Source: Prorocentrum cordatum
Lineage: Eukaryota; Sar; Dinophyceae; Prorocentrales; Prorocentraceae
Length of the DNA stretch: 64,000 bases
NCBI GenBank assembly: GCA_963575745.1
Contig: CAUYUJ010016715.1
Coordinates: 794,929-858,928, forward strand
Direction of reading: 5' to 3'
The translations under genes were made by a program, and so were the position numbers. Shown in pieces: positions 52,450 to 62,971 of this stretch (position 1 is its first letter; every line of letters starts with the position of its first letter). The notes under the pieces are model-generated. The model saw only the letters and a program-made list of their open reading frames with translations. It did no database searches and was not told the DNA's origin.

Positions 52450-52690
52450 CAATTCGCAACGTACCAGGGGGCCGCGAGGCCTCGGCTGGATCCGCGTGTC
52501 CCCCGACTTCGCTGGACCTCCCAGGCGCCCACGAAACTGGTCACAATTGCGCACGTCGTAGCCTCCCAGGGAGCCGCGAAGTCTCGGCTGGATCCACGTG
52601 GCCCCCGACTACGCTGGACATCCCAGGAGCCCACGAAAATAGCGACGGTTGCACAGATCGCAGCCACCCAGGGGGCAGCGCAGGAGGAGG
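52450..52690. repeat. 102-bp tandem repeat, about 2.3 copies
   Basis: CTCGGCTGGATCC recurs at 102 bases with CACGAAA and CTCCCAGGGAGCCGCG-like blocks. Followed by GGA triplets at 52685-52750. Confidence 0.8.
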
Positions 52691-52750
52691 CAGGAGGAGG
52701 GAGGAAAAGGAGGAAAAGGAGGAGAAGGAGGAGGAGGAGGAGGAGGAGGA

Positions 52751-53069
52751 GTCGCGACCGCAGCGCTCGATTTCGAAACGATAACCTAACACGGGAGTGG
52801 AAACAACTCCCTGCACAAAATGTATGTGTACACACACTTGCAGACTATATACATATATAATATCCGCCAGCCCCCTTGTGGGACCATCAGGCTGCGAGGC
52901 TTAGGTTCCAGTACACTTCACCAGTTCCAGTTTCCAGTCTCCAATGTTACAGTCCTGCTTTCTGCTTCCTATTGTAAATTGTTGAAGTCCGCGCGATTGG
53001 GGGAGCCGAAAAGCGTCCGGTTACCACCCCCGAATCGCGTTGTCTGTCTGAATTCCTGCGGGGCCGTGG
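52751..53069. other. Unique sequence, no gene seen
   Basis: AT-richer DNA with ACACAC and TATATA bits; no exon recognised on either strand. Confidence 0.55.
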
Positions 53070-53990
53070 GACACGTGAAAATACATGAGATTCGCGCTCC
53101 CGACGCAATAATCTTCGTGAGTTGCAATGTATTCGCGCCCCCGAGGCCACGATCCCCCGTAACTTGCACTACATCTCGCGCCCCTGAAACCACGATCCCT
53201 CTTAAAATACACCGTATCCGCGCCCCCGAGACTACGATCTTCCGCAAATTACACTACCTTCGCGCCTCTGGGGCCACGATCCCCGGTAAATTGCACAACA
53301 TCGCACTCCCGACGCCACGATCCCTCGTAAATTACGCCGCGCTCGCGCCCCCGAGGCCACGATCCCATGCAAATTACACCACATTCGCGCCCCCGAAGCC
53401 ACGATACCCATTAAATACACCATACTCGCGCACTCGAAGCAACGATCTCAAGTAAATTACACTACATTCGCGCCTCTGGGGCCACGATCCACCGTAAATT
53501 ACGCCACAGTTGTGCCCCCGAGGCAACGACCCAGCGTAAATTACACAGTACTCGCGTCCCCGAAGCCAGCAACCCTCGCAAATTACACAATATTTACGTT
53601 CCCAAGGCAACGAACCTTAATTAAATAAGCAATATCCGAGTCCCCGAAATTGGTAAATTCTTGCGCTCCCGAGGCAACACATCATCGTACATTACTCGAG
53701 TGTTGCGCCTCCGAGGCAACAAACCCTCTCACATTACGCAATGCTCGCGTCCCAGAAGCCAGAATCCTTCTGCAAATTAATCAATTTTCACGTCCCCGAG
53801 GCCACAAACCATAACAAATTGCTCAATAGTCGCGTCCCCGAAGCCAGAACCATTTGTAAATGACATGGTAATTGCGCCCCCGAGGCCACAAACCCGTGCA
53901 GATTACTAAATTATTGCGTCCCCGAGGCAACAAACCCTTGTGAATTATTCCGTATTCGCGTCCACGTCGCCATGAACCCTCGCAAATTCA
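53070..53990. repeat. 43-bp tandem repeat, about 21 copies
   Basis: Units share CGCGCCCCCGAGGCCACGAT and GTAAATTACAC. Spacing of CCACGAT is 42-43 bases. Copies decay to the right. Spacers do not vary independently of the repeat, so this is not a CRISPR array. Confidence 0.9.
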
Positions 53991-54034
53991 GCCATTCGTA
54001 ATGCCGAGGCCAAGCATTCTCCAAGGCGCCCGAA

Positions 54035-56668
54035 GATGATTACGAGACGGCCCAAGCGGCCCCAAGAGCTCTCCACGAGGTCTCCCGAGAGAGTCCCAAG
54101 AGGCCAACATCGTCGATGTTACAAAAAGGTGTTGAAGGAGTTCGGGGTTCGCGCATGTCTGGCTTTCCGGAACTCCAAGATGGCTCACGAAGCTTCCAAG
54201 ACCGCTCCAAGACAGCCCAAGACGCCACCAAGAGGGCCCCAAGACGGCCCGAGAGGGCTCCCAGGTGGCCCAAGAAGCGTTCTGACAAGCCCCGAGAAGC
54301 CCCCAGGAGGCCCCAAGACGCCCCAAGAGGCGCCCAAGACGCGCCGAAGAGGCCTCCAAGAGGCCCAAAACAAACATACCCACGAGGCCCCAAGAGGCCC
54401 CCAAGAGGCGCTGAAAGCGCCTCCAAGAGGCCCCAGAGAGGCTCCCCACGACACCCCAACACATATACAAGAGGCCTCAGACCCACAACCCAGACACGGT
54501 AGCAGGATTGGCCGAAGGCCACTAGGATCCGCCGCCCCCTGTTGCTTGCAGGAGGGGTGCCTGGCGTGCTAGATCCTATCGGTCTTGGTTCTTTTTCCAA
54601 AGAGCTCCCCCTGGGGCTTGAGCCAGTTCCGCCGGGGTCCCGGGAGGCCGCGTAAACCACCTCAGCGTCCACTCAAAACCCTCCAAGACGGCTCAAGATG
54701 GCCTCCAAGATGGCCATGCTGGCCCAAGATGGCCTCCAAGATGGTCCAAGATAGCCTCCAAGTTCGCCCAAGATGGTCCAAGACGGCCTCCAAGACGGCC
54801 CAAGAGAGTCCAAGCCGGCCCAAGACGGCCCCAAGAGGCTCCCAAGACGGCCCAAGAGGCCTCCAAGACGCTCAAGATGGCATTCGAGAGGACCCAAGAG
54901 CCCTCCAAGACGCCCTCCAAGAAGGCCCGAAAGAGTCAAAATGGCCTCCAGGCGGCCAAGGTGACCGCCAAGATGCCCACGTGCTCCCCGAAGGCTTTCC
55001 AAATCCATTCGGGGAACATATGGTCCGATAACTTGGCAGGTCTGGCCTCAACGTTCGGCCACATAGGCGCTTCCAAAAAGGCAGGGGGCGGCGGTGATTC
55101 GCCGTAGGCGTCTTCGATCCGCCGCCCCCTGTTGATGAATCACAGGGGTGCCTGGCGTGCTGAACCCTCTCGGTTTTGGTGTTGGTTCTTTTTCCAAAAG
55201 AACTCCTCCTGAGGCTTCGGCCCGTCCCGCCGGCCAGCCGGAAACGACCTCAATTGCACAAGTTTTCCTCCAAGACGGCTCAAGATGGCGCCAAGATGGC
55301 CACGTTGGCCCAAGATGGCCTCCAAGATGGCCCGAAATGGCCCCCAAGTTCTCCCAAAATGGTCCAAGACGGCCTCCAAGACGGCCCTAGAGAGTCCAAG
55401 CCGGCCCAAGACGGCCTAAGAGGCTCCCCAGAGGCCTCCAAGACAGCCCCAAAGGCTTCCAAGAGGTCCTCCAGGAAGGCCCGCAGAGGCCAAAATCGTT
55501 GATTTTCCGGAGGTTTTTGAAGGATTTTGGCGTTCGCTTCTTCTCGGCCTTGCGACGACCCAAGACGGCCCAAGAGGCCCCCAAGATCGCCCCCACAGCG
55601 CCCAAGAGGCCTCCAAGATGGCCTCAGGACTGCCCAAGAGGCCCCCAAGACGGCCCCAAGAGGGCACAAAGACGACCCAAAAGGCCTCCGATACGCCCAA
55701 GATGGCCTCTAAGGCGGCCCTGGAGCACCCCAAGAGGGCCCCAAAACGGCCCAGAAAGGCCCCCCAAACGGCTTCCGACGGCGTCATACGGGCCAGGGGC
55801 CCACCAAGACGGCTGAAGATGGCACTAAGAAGACCCAAGACGGCCCAAGAGGCCTCCAAGAGGGCCCCCAGGAAGATCCGAAAAAGGCCAAAATCATTGA
55901 TTTCCCACATGTTTTTGAAGGGTTGTGGCATTTGCTTCTTTTCGGCCTTCCGACGGCCCGAGACGGCCCAAGTGCCCTCAAAAGATCGCCCAAGAGGCCC
56001 AAGACGGCCCCAAGAGGCCTCCAAGACGGCCCAAGAGGCCTCCAAGACGCTCAAGATGGCATTCAAGAGGACCCAAGAGCCCTCCAAGACGCCCTCCAAG
56101 AAGGCCCGAAAGAGTCAAAATGGCCTCCAGGCGGCCAAGGTGACCGCCAAGATGCCCACGTGCTCCCCGAGGGCTTTCCAAACCCACTCGGGGAACACAT
56201 GGTCCGATAACTTGGCAGGTCTGGCCTCAACGTTCGGCCACATAGGCGCTTCCAAAAAGGCAGGCGGCGGTGATTCGCCGTAGGCGTCTTCGATCCGCCA
56301 CCCCCTGTCGATTCATCGCAGGGGTGCCTGGCGTGCCAGATCCTATCGGTTCTGGTTCTTTTCCAGAAGAACTGCCCCTGGGGCTTAGGCCCGTTTCGCC
56401 GGGGCCCCGGAAGGCCGCGTAAACCACCTCAACGTCCACACAAAATCCTCCAAGACGGCTCAAGATGGCCTCCAAGATGGCCATGTTGGCCCAAGATGGC
56501 CTCCAAGATGGTCCAAGATGGCCTACAAGTTCGCCCAAGATGGTCCAAAACGGCCCAAGAGAGTCCAAGACGGCCCAAGACGGCCCAAGAGGCTCCCCAG
56601 AGGCCTCCAAGACTGCCCAAGAAACCTCCAAGAGGTCCTCCAGGAGGGCCCGAAAAGGCCAAAACCAT
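54035..56668. repeat. Higher-order satellite of CCAAGAGGCC/CCAAGACGGC units
   Basis: Short units of about 12 bases in a larger repeat marked by a non-satellite block (CCGCCCCCTGTT, GGGGTGCCTGGCGTGC, TTGGTTCTTTTTCC) at 54527, 55113 and 56298. Another marker, CACGTGCTCCCCGA, recurs at 54978 and 56157. Long Arg/Pro/Lys frames on one strand and Leu/Gly/Ser frames on the other are by-products. Confidence 0.93.
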
Positions 56669-56758
56669 TGATATAACTTCTTTTTCCAATCATTTGCTGC
56701 ATGACAGGAGCTCAGCTGAGTCGATGAGGAGCGTGCTGAGCCACGCTCAAATCAACCC
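56669..56758 (-). repeat. YR element terminal repeat B2
   Basis: 90 bases matching B1; abuts the satellite at CCAAAACCAT|TGAT. Confidence 0.93.
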
Positions 56759-56849
56759 TGCACGGATCACGGGCTTGCACGTGCACACGACAGTTCTTTA
56801 ATTCGACGCTCTTTGTATAAGTGAAGCAAGAAGGGCTGCGTTCGGGCGG

Positions 56850-56919
56850 GCGCCGAAAAGCTACATGAGAGGGGACGGAGACTGGCGTAATATCAATGTC
56901 GCACAGAGCTCACCATGAT
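56850..56919 (-). repeat. YR element internal repeat A2
   Basis: Identical in all 70 bases to 62902-62971; its last four bases TGAT are the first four of the adjacent B1. Confidence 0.93.
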
Positions 56920-57004
56920 ATAACTTCTTCTCCAATCATTTGCTGCATGACAGGAGCCCAGCTGAGTCGATGAGGAGCGTGCTGAGCCACGCTCAAATCA
57001 ACCC
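56916..57004 (-). repeat. YR element internal repeat B1
   Basis: 89 bases, TGATATAACTTCTTCTCC to CTCAAATCAACCC, matching 56669-56758 with two substitutions and one indel. Confidence 0.93.
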
Positions 57005-57045
57005 ATATTCAGAACAACATACCCACATCCAGCACTGCAACTGGG

Positions 57046-57840
57046 TCACCGTAGAAGATTCCATGTTCTCGAAGTTCGCCGGAGAGCATAGGCCATGAAG
57101 AGGTCATCAGCCAAGATGTCCGCCAATCTGCGAGGGTAGGCCGCCTTGGCGGCTGTGAAGAAACCGCCTCCCACTTTGGTTCCTGACAGGTTCTGGCGCG
57201 GCTTGCCTGAGAAGTCGCACGCGCCGCGGCCATGGCAGCGAAGACGCGGCAACTTACGTGAAGCATGCATGTTAAAAATTCTGAGTCGCGCTCTTGCTCT
57301 GAAAGGGCGCCCGCAGGCGCAGTAGTCCACGATGTAGTCAGTGGTGCAGAACTTTTCCGAGAATCTCTGACGGGACGGCAGGTCCCACAAATAGCTGGTG
57401 TTCGGATTTTCCTCGCCTCCTGGAATATCTCGCGCGGCAGCAAGTTGGAGAAGACCAAGTGCCCTTGCAGCGAGTACATTGGATTGCTGCAAGGTCTCCA
57501 AGTCGCGGCCCTCGAGGTTCGGAAGACCTTGAGGGAACTCTGGGCTCCTCAGGGCACGTGGTAGCCGAGAACCAAGAGGCCCACGCCGAGCTCGTGCGAG
57601 GCCTCCGCAAGGAGTCCCAGACCAGATTGCAAGCACCAATCCAGACAAAATCCAACCCCGCAGGCGGGAGTAGACGTCGTCGTTCAGAAGATCCATATGT
57701 GGTCCTTGGTTCACGTCGAATGCCAACACCGCCGCGCCTTTGCGCCTCATGGACGCAGTGAGCTCGCCAGAACCCGCGAAGAGCTCGAGGAAGAACCTGA
57801 GCCGGTTGCCTGGCCGAAGAGCCTGGTGAAGCGCAGCCTG
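57046..57840 (-). CDS. YR element C-terminal methyltransferase-like domain
   Basis: Follows the recombinase after another frame change: RFFLELFAGSGELTASM (SAM-binding motif I pattern), VLAFDVNQGPHMDLL (acidic loop), LAIWSGTPCGGLA (motif IV-like Pro-Cys), then NTSYLWDLP and a Cys/His-containing region (DYCACGRPF, KLPRLRCHGRGAC). It ends 42 bases before repeat B1. It resembles C5-type DNA methyltransferase motifs, but conserved later motifs (ENV, QRR) are not evident, so activity is unproven. Confidence 0.65.
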   Translation of the reverse strand, partial: QAALHQALRPGNRLRFFLELFAGSGELTASMRRKGAAVLAFDVNQGPHMDLLNDDVYSRLRGWILSGLVLAIWSGTPCGGLARARRGPLGSRLPRALRSPEFPQGLPNLEGRDLETLQQSNVLAARALGLLQLAAARDIPGGEENPNTSYLWDLPSRQRFSEKFCTTDYIVDYCACGRPFRARARLRIFNMHASRKLPRLRCHGRGACDFSGKPRQNLSGTKVGGGFFTAAKAAYPRRLADILADDLFMAYALRRTSRTWNLLR

Positions 57841-58860
57841 AAGTTGTGTTCCACGCGATGCATGAGATGCTCGAGACGGTCTCGCACATGCTGAGGCAGA
57901 AGTTGCAGCTGCAGTCCGACTCTGCCGTGCTTTGGAACTTTCCACATGCCCCAGCGCTGGACCTCCTGCAATGGGCGTCGCCCAGCTGCTCGATCGTGGC
58001 TGGCCCCACCGTGCCTGAAGCAGTGCGGCGTAGGCTGCAGGGCCTGGATGCCCAGATCCTGAGCCGCTCGGTCGAGCAGCGAGAGGAAGACAGTGTACGA
58101 GACATTGACCACGTGCTCCATGGGCTGCGAAGCGAAGGCCTCCTTGAGCAGCACCAGCAGCATCCCCACCCAGCGGTGCTCCGGCAGATCGAAGGCGATG
58201 CTGCTGTCCATCTCCCCTGTCTTGGAGGGGGCCTGGAGCTCCGAGGCATTGAGAACAATGGTGGGGCAGCCTGCCGCCCCAGCCGAGTGGCGGTCGGGCG
58301 GCGCGATCTGGAACATTCGCAACGCGAGCAGCTCCCCGACGCGGCAGTAGGTCTCGAACATGACCAAGCACCACAGTGCCGCCCTCTCTTGCTCATAGTC
58401 CAGCAGCTTCGCGGCGACGGCGTAGGCGGCTTGCCTGGGCAGCGGCGGCCGCGATGCAGGAGGGCTGAGCCGCGTCCAACCTCGCATTGATGCGAAGGCT
58501 CGGGGGAAGAGCGTCCGAGCAGGCCCTCCCAGAAGCGGCAATGCCCACAGCAGCGCGTAGAGGACCTTGACGGTCGCCTCCCTTGAGTGCCCCATCGTCG
58601 TGGCGGCTCTCGATGAAGTCGACCAGGGTGACGTCCCACACCTTGGCCGAGAAGCGCGGGAGCTCTCGGCACTGCATGAAGAAGACCAGCTGCTCGAGGA
58701 TGCCCAGGTAGGCCAGCTGCGTGGCCTCGCGAATGCGGTTGGCCTGCAAGCCAGTAAGACGAGGCACCAGACGATGTAGAAGGCGCTGCAATTCCACGTG
58801 ATACCGTTGCTCTCGGGGGCCCGAGCCCGGGCGGCGCGCCGAGGCGGACGCGCGCGGCCA
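57840..58860 (-). CDS. YR element tyrosine recombinase, frameshifted
   Basis: The N-terminal helical part (LVPRLTGLQANRIREATQLA, LVFFMQCRELPRFSAKVWDV) lies at 58570-58800 in one frame and the catalytic part at 57850-58600 in another. Catalytic Arg is in YCRVGELLAL (about 58323-58349) and H-x-x-R in HCFRHGG (about 58000-58030). RWGMWK follows, but then KHGRVGLQLQLL comes at once, with no Tyr in the usual place. This suggests a small deletion removed the nucleophile. Tyrosine recombinases integrate the circular cDNA of such elements. Confidence 0.75.
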
Positions 58861-59029
58861 GGCGCGCGGCGCATCGCTCTGCGGCTGGGTGGCAGCGCTT
58901 GACCCCGCAGGATCCCCAGCGGCCACCAGCGCCCCGGACGAAGGCCTCGGGCGAGAGGGCGGCGGTATCTGACGCGAAGCCGGAAGCCCCGCCTGCGTAG
59001 CTGAACGACGGCGAGGAGGCGTTACCCTC

Positions 59030-61205
59030 ATCATCCTTGAGCCCAGAAGCTGGCAACAGGCCCCTGTTCCACTTCGGCATGTACCGACGAGACGGCTTAT
59101 CAGCAGCATTTCTCTCCGAGGGGATCCACCTGTGGGCCAGCTTGAACTCCGAAGCCAGACTGATAGCCAAGACCTCCCGACAGATAGAGTTAAGCCTGAA
59201 ATCTGTTGCCCGCCCTTTACATAGCGCACAGATAAGACTCATATTGTCCCCCAAGAAGACGAGCCGACGAGAATGACACCGACTGTTTCGAGAGGCGCGG
59301 TGCACTCCATGGAGCAGAGCAAATCCCTCCAGCAAATGAATAGGCAGGCTAGCAGAAGCGGGCCTGGCTGCGACCGTGACCCAGGCGGCGTCTCTCAGAA
59401 GTCCAGGATCAACCTCGGTAAAGCCCGAAACTGCACCAGCCGAGAGGATCGTGCCCCGATATCGTGGGATCTTGGAGTCGCCGTCGACATCGTCTAGATC
59501 CGTGAGGTCGTCCCGAGGCCGACGATTGGTAGCCACCAACCCCTTCCACCTCCATCTATCGTTCAGCCGCCCGATCTGCCCAGACTGTGATGCCGAGACC
59601 GACGTTTCGCAAACACCATATCCCCAGGGACTCGCATCATAGGAGGTGATCAAAGGAAACCAAGGCCGTGACATGTCCGCGGTCACCAGCGGCAGCAACG
59701 CGCGGCACCACCGGAGCTCCTTGCGGACCGACGGCCAGAGGGGCACCCGGCGCAGCTCGGTCTCCTGGGCGAAGGTGCACGACGCGTACAAGAGCGAGAG
59801 CATCTCGCGGCGGAGCAGGAAGCAGCTGACCAAGTGCCCCAGCAGCCGCTCCATCTCCGCGCCGGCGAAGCCCTGGCTGGACGAGACCACGTAGTCCAGC
59901 GCCCCCTTGATCTTCCAAAACTTGCGAGCGCTGAGGGCCCAAGTGGCACGGTGCTCGACCGACGAGAAGCCAAGAAGGTCGTGCACCCCAAACGTCCCAG
60001 AGTTCGGGTCCATGTCAGCTTTGACCCCAGCATCCGCTAACGGCGTGATCATTTCAGCAGTGGCCGCGTCTGGCCGAGCCCGTGTAGGACCGATGGACGC
60101 AAAGTTGTCGATGTAGAGTATCTTAGCCAAGTGCGGAGCGCTGATCGGCTCCGTCGGCGCCTTGTCCAGCACCCAGGAGTCGAGCGGCCTCACATCCTTC
60201 AGCAACGACATGTGCGCCTGCTGCACGAGGTGCGCGGCCCAGGCCCATCCCATGGGCACAACGCGAGATTGAAATTGAATGTGGCCGTTGGTGGGCTGCT
60301 GGCTGACCTGGTCGCGCACGCGCCGAGGCAGAAACCGAAGGTCAACAGACTTAAGAGCGAAGAACGGGCGGAGGTTAGACGGCAGCTCGTACTGGTAGAA
60401 GCAAACCTCCACATCCGCGCTAGGTGCCACTATCCTCTGCCCAGCGTTCGACTCGTCAATCTCAAGAGCAGCCAGAGCCTCACCAGACGGCAAGGCGGTG
60501 AAGGGCGGCACCTCGAAGTGTGCGTTGGAGCGCCTCGTGCCCCAAATGAGACGTAGACGCCCATCCTTGCGGGGAACGAAGAAGAGCCCGTAGACCTCCT
60601 GCGGCGACTCGCACACCTCGATAGCCCCAAGGTCATACAGCTCCCCCAGGAAGCGCCCGTAGTCGGCGCCACCCTTGCCCAAGTTGACGTTCATAGCCGG
60701 CACCCTGGGAGCATCTAAAAGAACGTCGTCGCGATCGCGATCAGAGCGAAGGAGACCCTGACCACGTACCAAAACTGACTGCAGCTCAGGCCCAAGGCAG
60801 TTCAAGAGAGACACGCCTCCAGCTTGCCCTGCGGTAGAGTCTGCAAGCAGCAACCTTGCCATCGGTCAGCGAGTCCGCATAACCGCACCTCGAACCCTGA
60901 AGCGCCCTGAACGCTCCGTGGGCATCAAAATCGGGAGGCGGAGGACCCACGCGGCCATAAGAACGAGCGAGGTGCCGAAGAGCAAGCTTTTGCGGTAGGG
61001 AGAGGCGACGATGGGGATCCGCCGTCTCTCCACGACCTCCGAGCTCATTCAGGGCCTCGATGCCCTCACGCAGCCACCTCTCTTGTGCACGCAGCTGTCG
61101 GAGCCGACGCGAACGAGGCTGAACAGGTCCAGCAACCTCTCCACGCAGTTCCTGACTGAGGGCAGCCCCCAGCGGCAGCGGCAGCACGTCACGCTGCACC
61201 TCCAT
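59030..61205 (-). CDS. YR element reverse transcriptase and RNase H
   Basis: Possible start at the ATG 61205 (MEVQRDVLPLPLG); a frame change at about 60860 joins LTD to MARLLLADST. RT motifs: FFVPRKDGRLRLIWGTRRSN, FFALKSVDLRF, VPMGWAWA and LYIDNFASIG near 60093-60121, where the second catalytic Asp of YxDD is Asn. RNase H: TSYDASPWGYG, LEGFALLHGVHR, FLGDNMSLI and HRWIPSERNAADKPSRR. The order RT-RNase H with no protease or DDE integrase is that of YR retroelements. Coding sense is lost near 59000. Confidence 0.8.
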
Positions 61206-61316
61206 GATCTCGATAATCGCCGAGCGCACCACCACCACAAGTGCGCATCCCCTGTGGGAAAAGCCCAACCGCCCGGGGGCGACGGTGGGCAGCCGGATGA
61301 AGAGAGAGGCGAAGCG

Positions 61317-61540
61317 TCAGCTCCGCCCGCGACCCAGCCCCCTCCCACGTCCGGGAGGCTGGGTCTGCCCCGGGGGCTGCCGGGCGCCAGATGCCGCGGC
61401 GCCAGAGCCCGAAGAAGTAGATGGGCGCGTCGGGTCCGTGCGAGCAAGCCTCCGCTCCTCGCGACCCTTGCGGCGCTCCTTGGGCACCGCGCTTTCCTCC
61501 TGCAGCTTCGTGGCAACGTGCTGCTCCAACTCCAGCGAGA
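61317..61540 (-). CDS. Gag-like ORF, C-terminal part in another frame
   Basis: Continues the previous ORF: LEQHVATKLQEESAVPKERR, then a Ser/Pro/Gly/Arg-rich tail ending GRGLGRGRS and a stop. The frame change relative to the upstream part is one base. Confidence 0.6.
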
Positions 61541-62583
61541 ATCGCGAGGCCCTTGCTCCGGTGGTTCCCCAGGAAGAGCCTCCTCTCGTCCAGGTCATCC
61601 CCGTGGTCGCCAGCCTCCGCGATCCGCAACGCCTCCGCGTACAACTCCTCCCTGAGCTGGAAGCGCCTCGACACCGTCTCGAACGACTCCAGGGCCGCCA
61701 CGTTGATGCCGCCCCTCGCCACAGCGGTCTCGATCAGCTCGCGCAAGAAACTATGCTCCTCAACCCCAGGGTCCGTTGGAACCAGACCCAGGACCTGACG
61801 CCGCCAGAAATGGCGCTGCTTGGGCGTAGTGTTGCCCTCGACGCGCGCGAGGCAGACCCAGCGCATGGTCGGGGGCCCCTGCACCATCCACCTCTGGTTG
61901 TCACCCGTCTCGAGGAGCTGGGAGCGCTGGGCAAAACTCTGGCGCTTGAAGGTCGCGTCCGAGCTCGTCCCCAGCAGGCGGCTGTCCAGCGGCCCAGCAC
62001 GTGGCGTGAGCCCTGTGACCGCGGTGTCCGAGATGCCCACGGCAATGGGCCCCTCCGCCAGCTCCAGCAGGCCACGATCGCCCGAGCGCAGAAAGGGCTG
62101 GCCCACCACGTCGATCGGGTCGCCCGCGGCGTAGCCGAACCTCGACTCGAGCGAGATCCACTTGGTCGCGGGGTCGCGCTCCACGTCGGCGTCAGCCAAG
62201 GGGGCCAAGGGCCCCGCCTCAGGAGGAGGTGCAGGACCACCGCCTCCTGCGCTGACCAACTCATCAGCCAGCTTCAGCCCAGCCGCCATGAAGTCCGAGT
62301 AGGGGGTGTTGGAGCGGTGCTCCATCCTGAACAAGTGCTTGCCATACAACTTTACTGGAGTGCCGCCTTTGGGCCCACAGGCCAAGATCTCGGCGGCGTC
62401 TACGAAGTCCTCCTCGTGCTGGTCTTCAGTCGGTGTCAGGACCACCCATGACCACCCGTCCGCCCGTACGCGCCCGCAGAGAAGCCTCTTGTGCCAGAGG
62501 TCCTCGCCCGGGTACCTCACGTACAGGCGAGCCCCCGGAATCAGCGATCGCAGCCAGCTCGGCGCCGGCGGGTGGTCCGACAT
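61535..62583 (-). CDS. YR element Gag-like ORF
   Basis: ATG at 62583, overlapping the leader. Contains GARLYVRYPGEDLWHKRLL, VVLTPTEDQHEEDF, TKWISLESRFGY, RRFQLREELYAEALRIAEAG and ERRLFLGNHRSKGLA. Probably a structural, Gag-like protein; no known fold recognised by eye. The frame shifts near 61535. Confidence 0.6.
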
Positions 62584-62890
62584 CTGGGCGACGGGCAGCC
62601 GCGCGGAAGTACACGACCAGGCACAGGAGAACGCCGACCACAACGCCCACGGCGAAGCCCGCCGCCGCGCCGACCCAGGCCGAGCCCGCGTCGCAGTGGC
62701 AGGTGGTCGGCGGCGGCGAGGTCAGCTGGTCGGGCCCGCACCGATCCAGCTGGCGCTGCAGGACCCCGATGATGTCGCGGTCCACGCTGCCCGAGACCTC
62801 GCACGAGCAGATGCAGCGCTGCCCGCCGCTGCTCCACCAGCCGACGGCGTATCCCGCGACCTGCGCGAGGACGGGCGCGGCGGCTTGCAT
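62426..62890 (-). CDS. YR element ORF1: Cys-rich membrane-anchored leader
   Basis: ATG at 62890 lies 12 bases inside the 5' repeat. The first 90 or so residues hold a Cys-rich part (CICSCEVSG, CHCDAG) and one hydrophobic membrane segment (GFAVGVVVGVLLCLVVYF). After about 62600 the frame turns into low-complexity text and the neighbouring frame takes over. Its role in the element is unknown. Confidence 0.55.
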   Translation of the reverse strand: MQAAAPVLAQVAGYAVGWWSSGGQRCICSCEVSGSVDRDIIGVLQRQLDRCGPDQLTSPPPTTCHCDAGSAWVGAAAGFAVGVVVGVLLCLVVYFRAAARRPDVGPPAGAELAAIADSGGSPVREVPGRGPLAQEASLRARTGGRVVMGGPDTD

Positions 62891-62901
62891 CTGAACCTTT
62901 T

Positions 62902-62971
62902 GCGCCGAAAAGCTACATGAGAGGGGACGGAGACTGGCGTAATATCAATGTCGCACAGAGCTCACCATGAT
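62902..62971 (-). repeat. YR element terminal repeat A1
   Basis: 70 bases, identical to 56850-56919, ending on the plus strand in CTCACCATGAT next to satellite sequence. Confidence 0.93.

Larger units (their letters stand above)
56669..62971 (-). mobile_element. Tyrosine-recombinase retrotransposon (Ngaro/DIRS-like) with split direct repeats
   Basis: On the minus strand the order is a 70-bp repeat (62971-62902), internal coding region, an 89-bp repeat (57004-56916) overlapping by TGAT a second copy of the 70-bp repeat (56919-56850), 91 unique bases, then a second copy of the 89-90-bp repeat (56758-56669). This is the A1-internal-B1A2-B2 plan of YR retroelements. The internal region encodes gag-like ORFs, RT, RNase H, a tyrosine recombinase and a methyltransferase-like domain, with several frame changes. 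No target duplication: satellite flanks join at TGAT. Confidence 0.9.

Noticed and set aside
53070-53990. CRISPR-like array
   Set aside because: The 43-bp unit has no unique spacers, repeats diverge gradually, no cas genes, and the genome is eukaryotic.
54935-54960. Spliced-leader-like GAGTCAAAATGGCC (also 56115 and 63833)
   Set aside because: Only a core of about 13 bases fits, and it is part of the satellite unit present in every copy.
54036-56283. Several Lys/Pro/Arg ORFs and Leu/Gly ORFs
   Set aside because: Satellite translation; both strands are open because of the unit composition.
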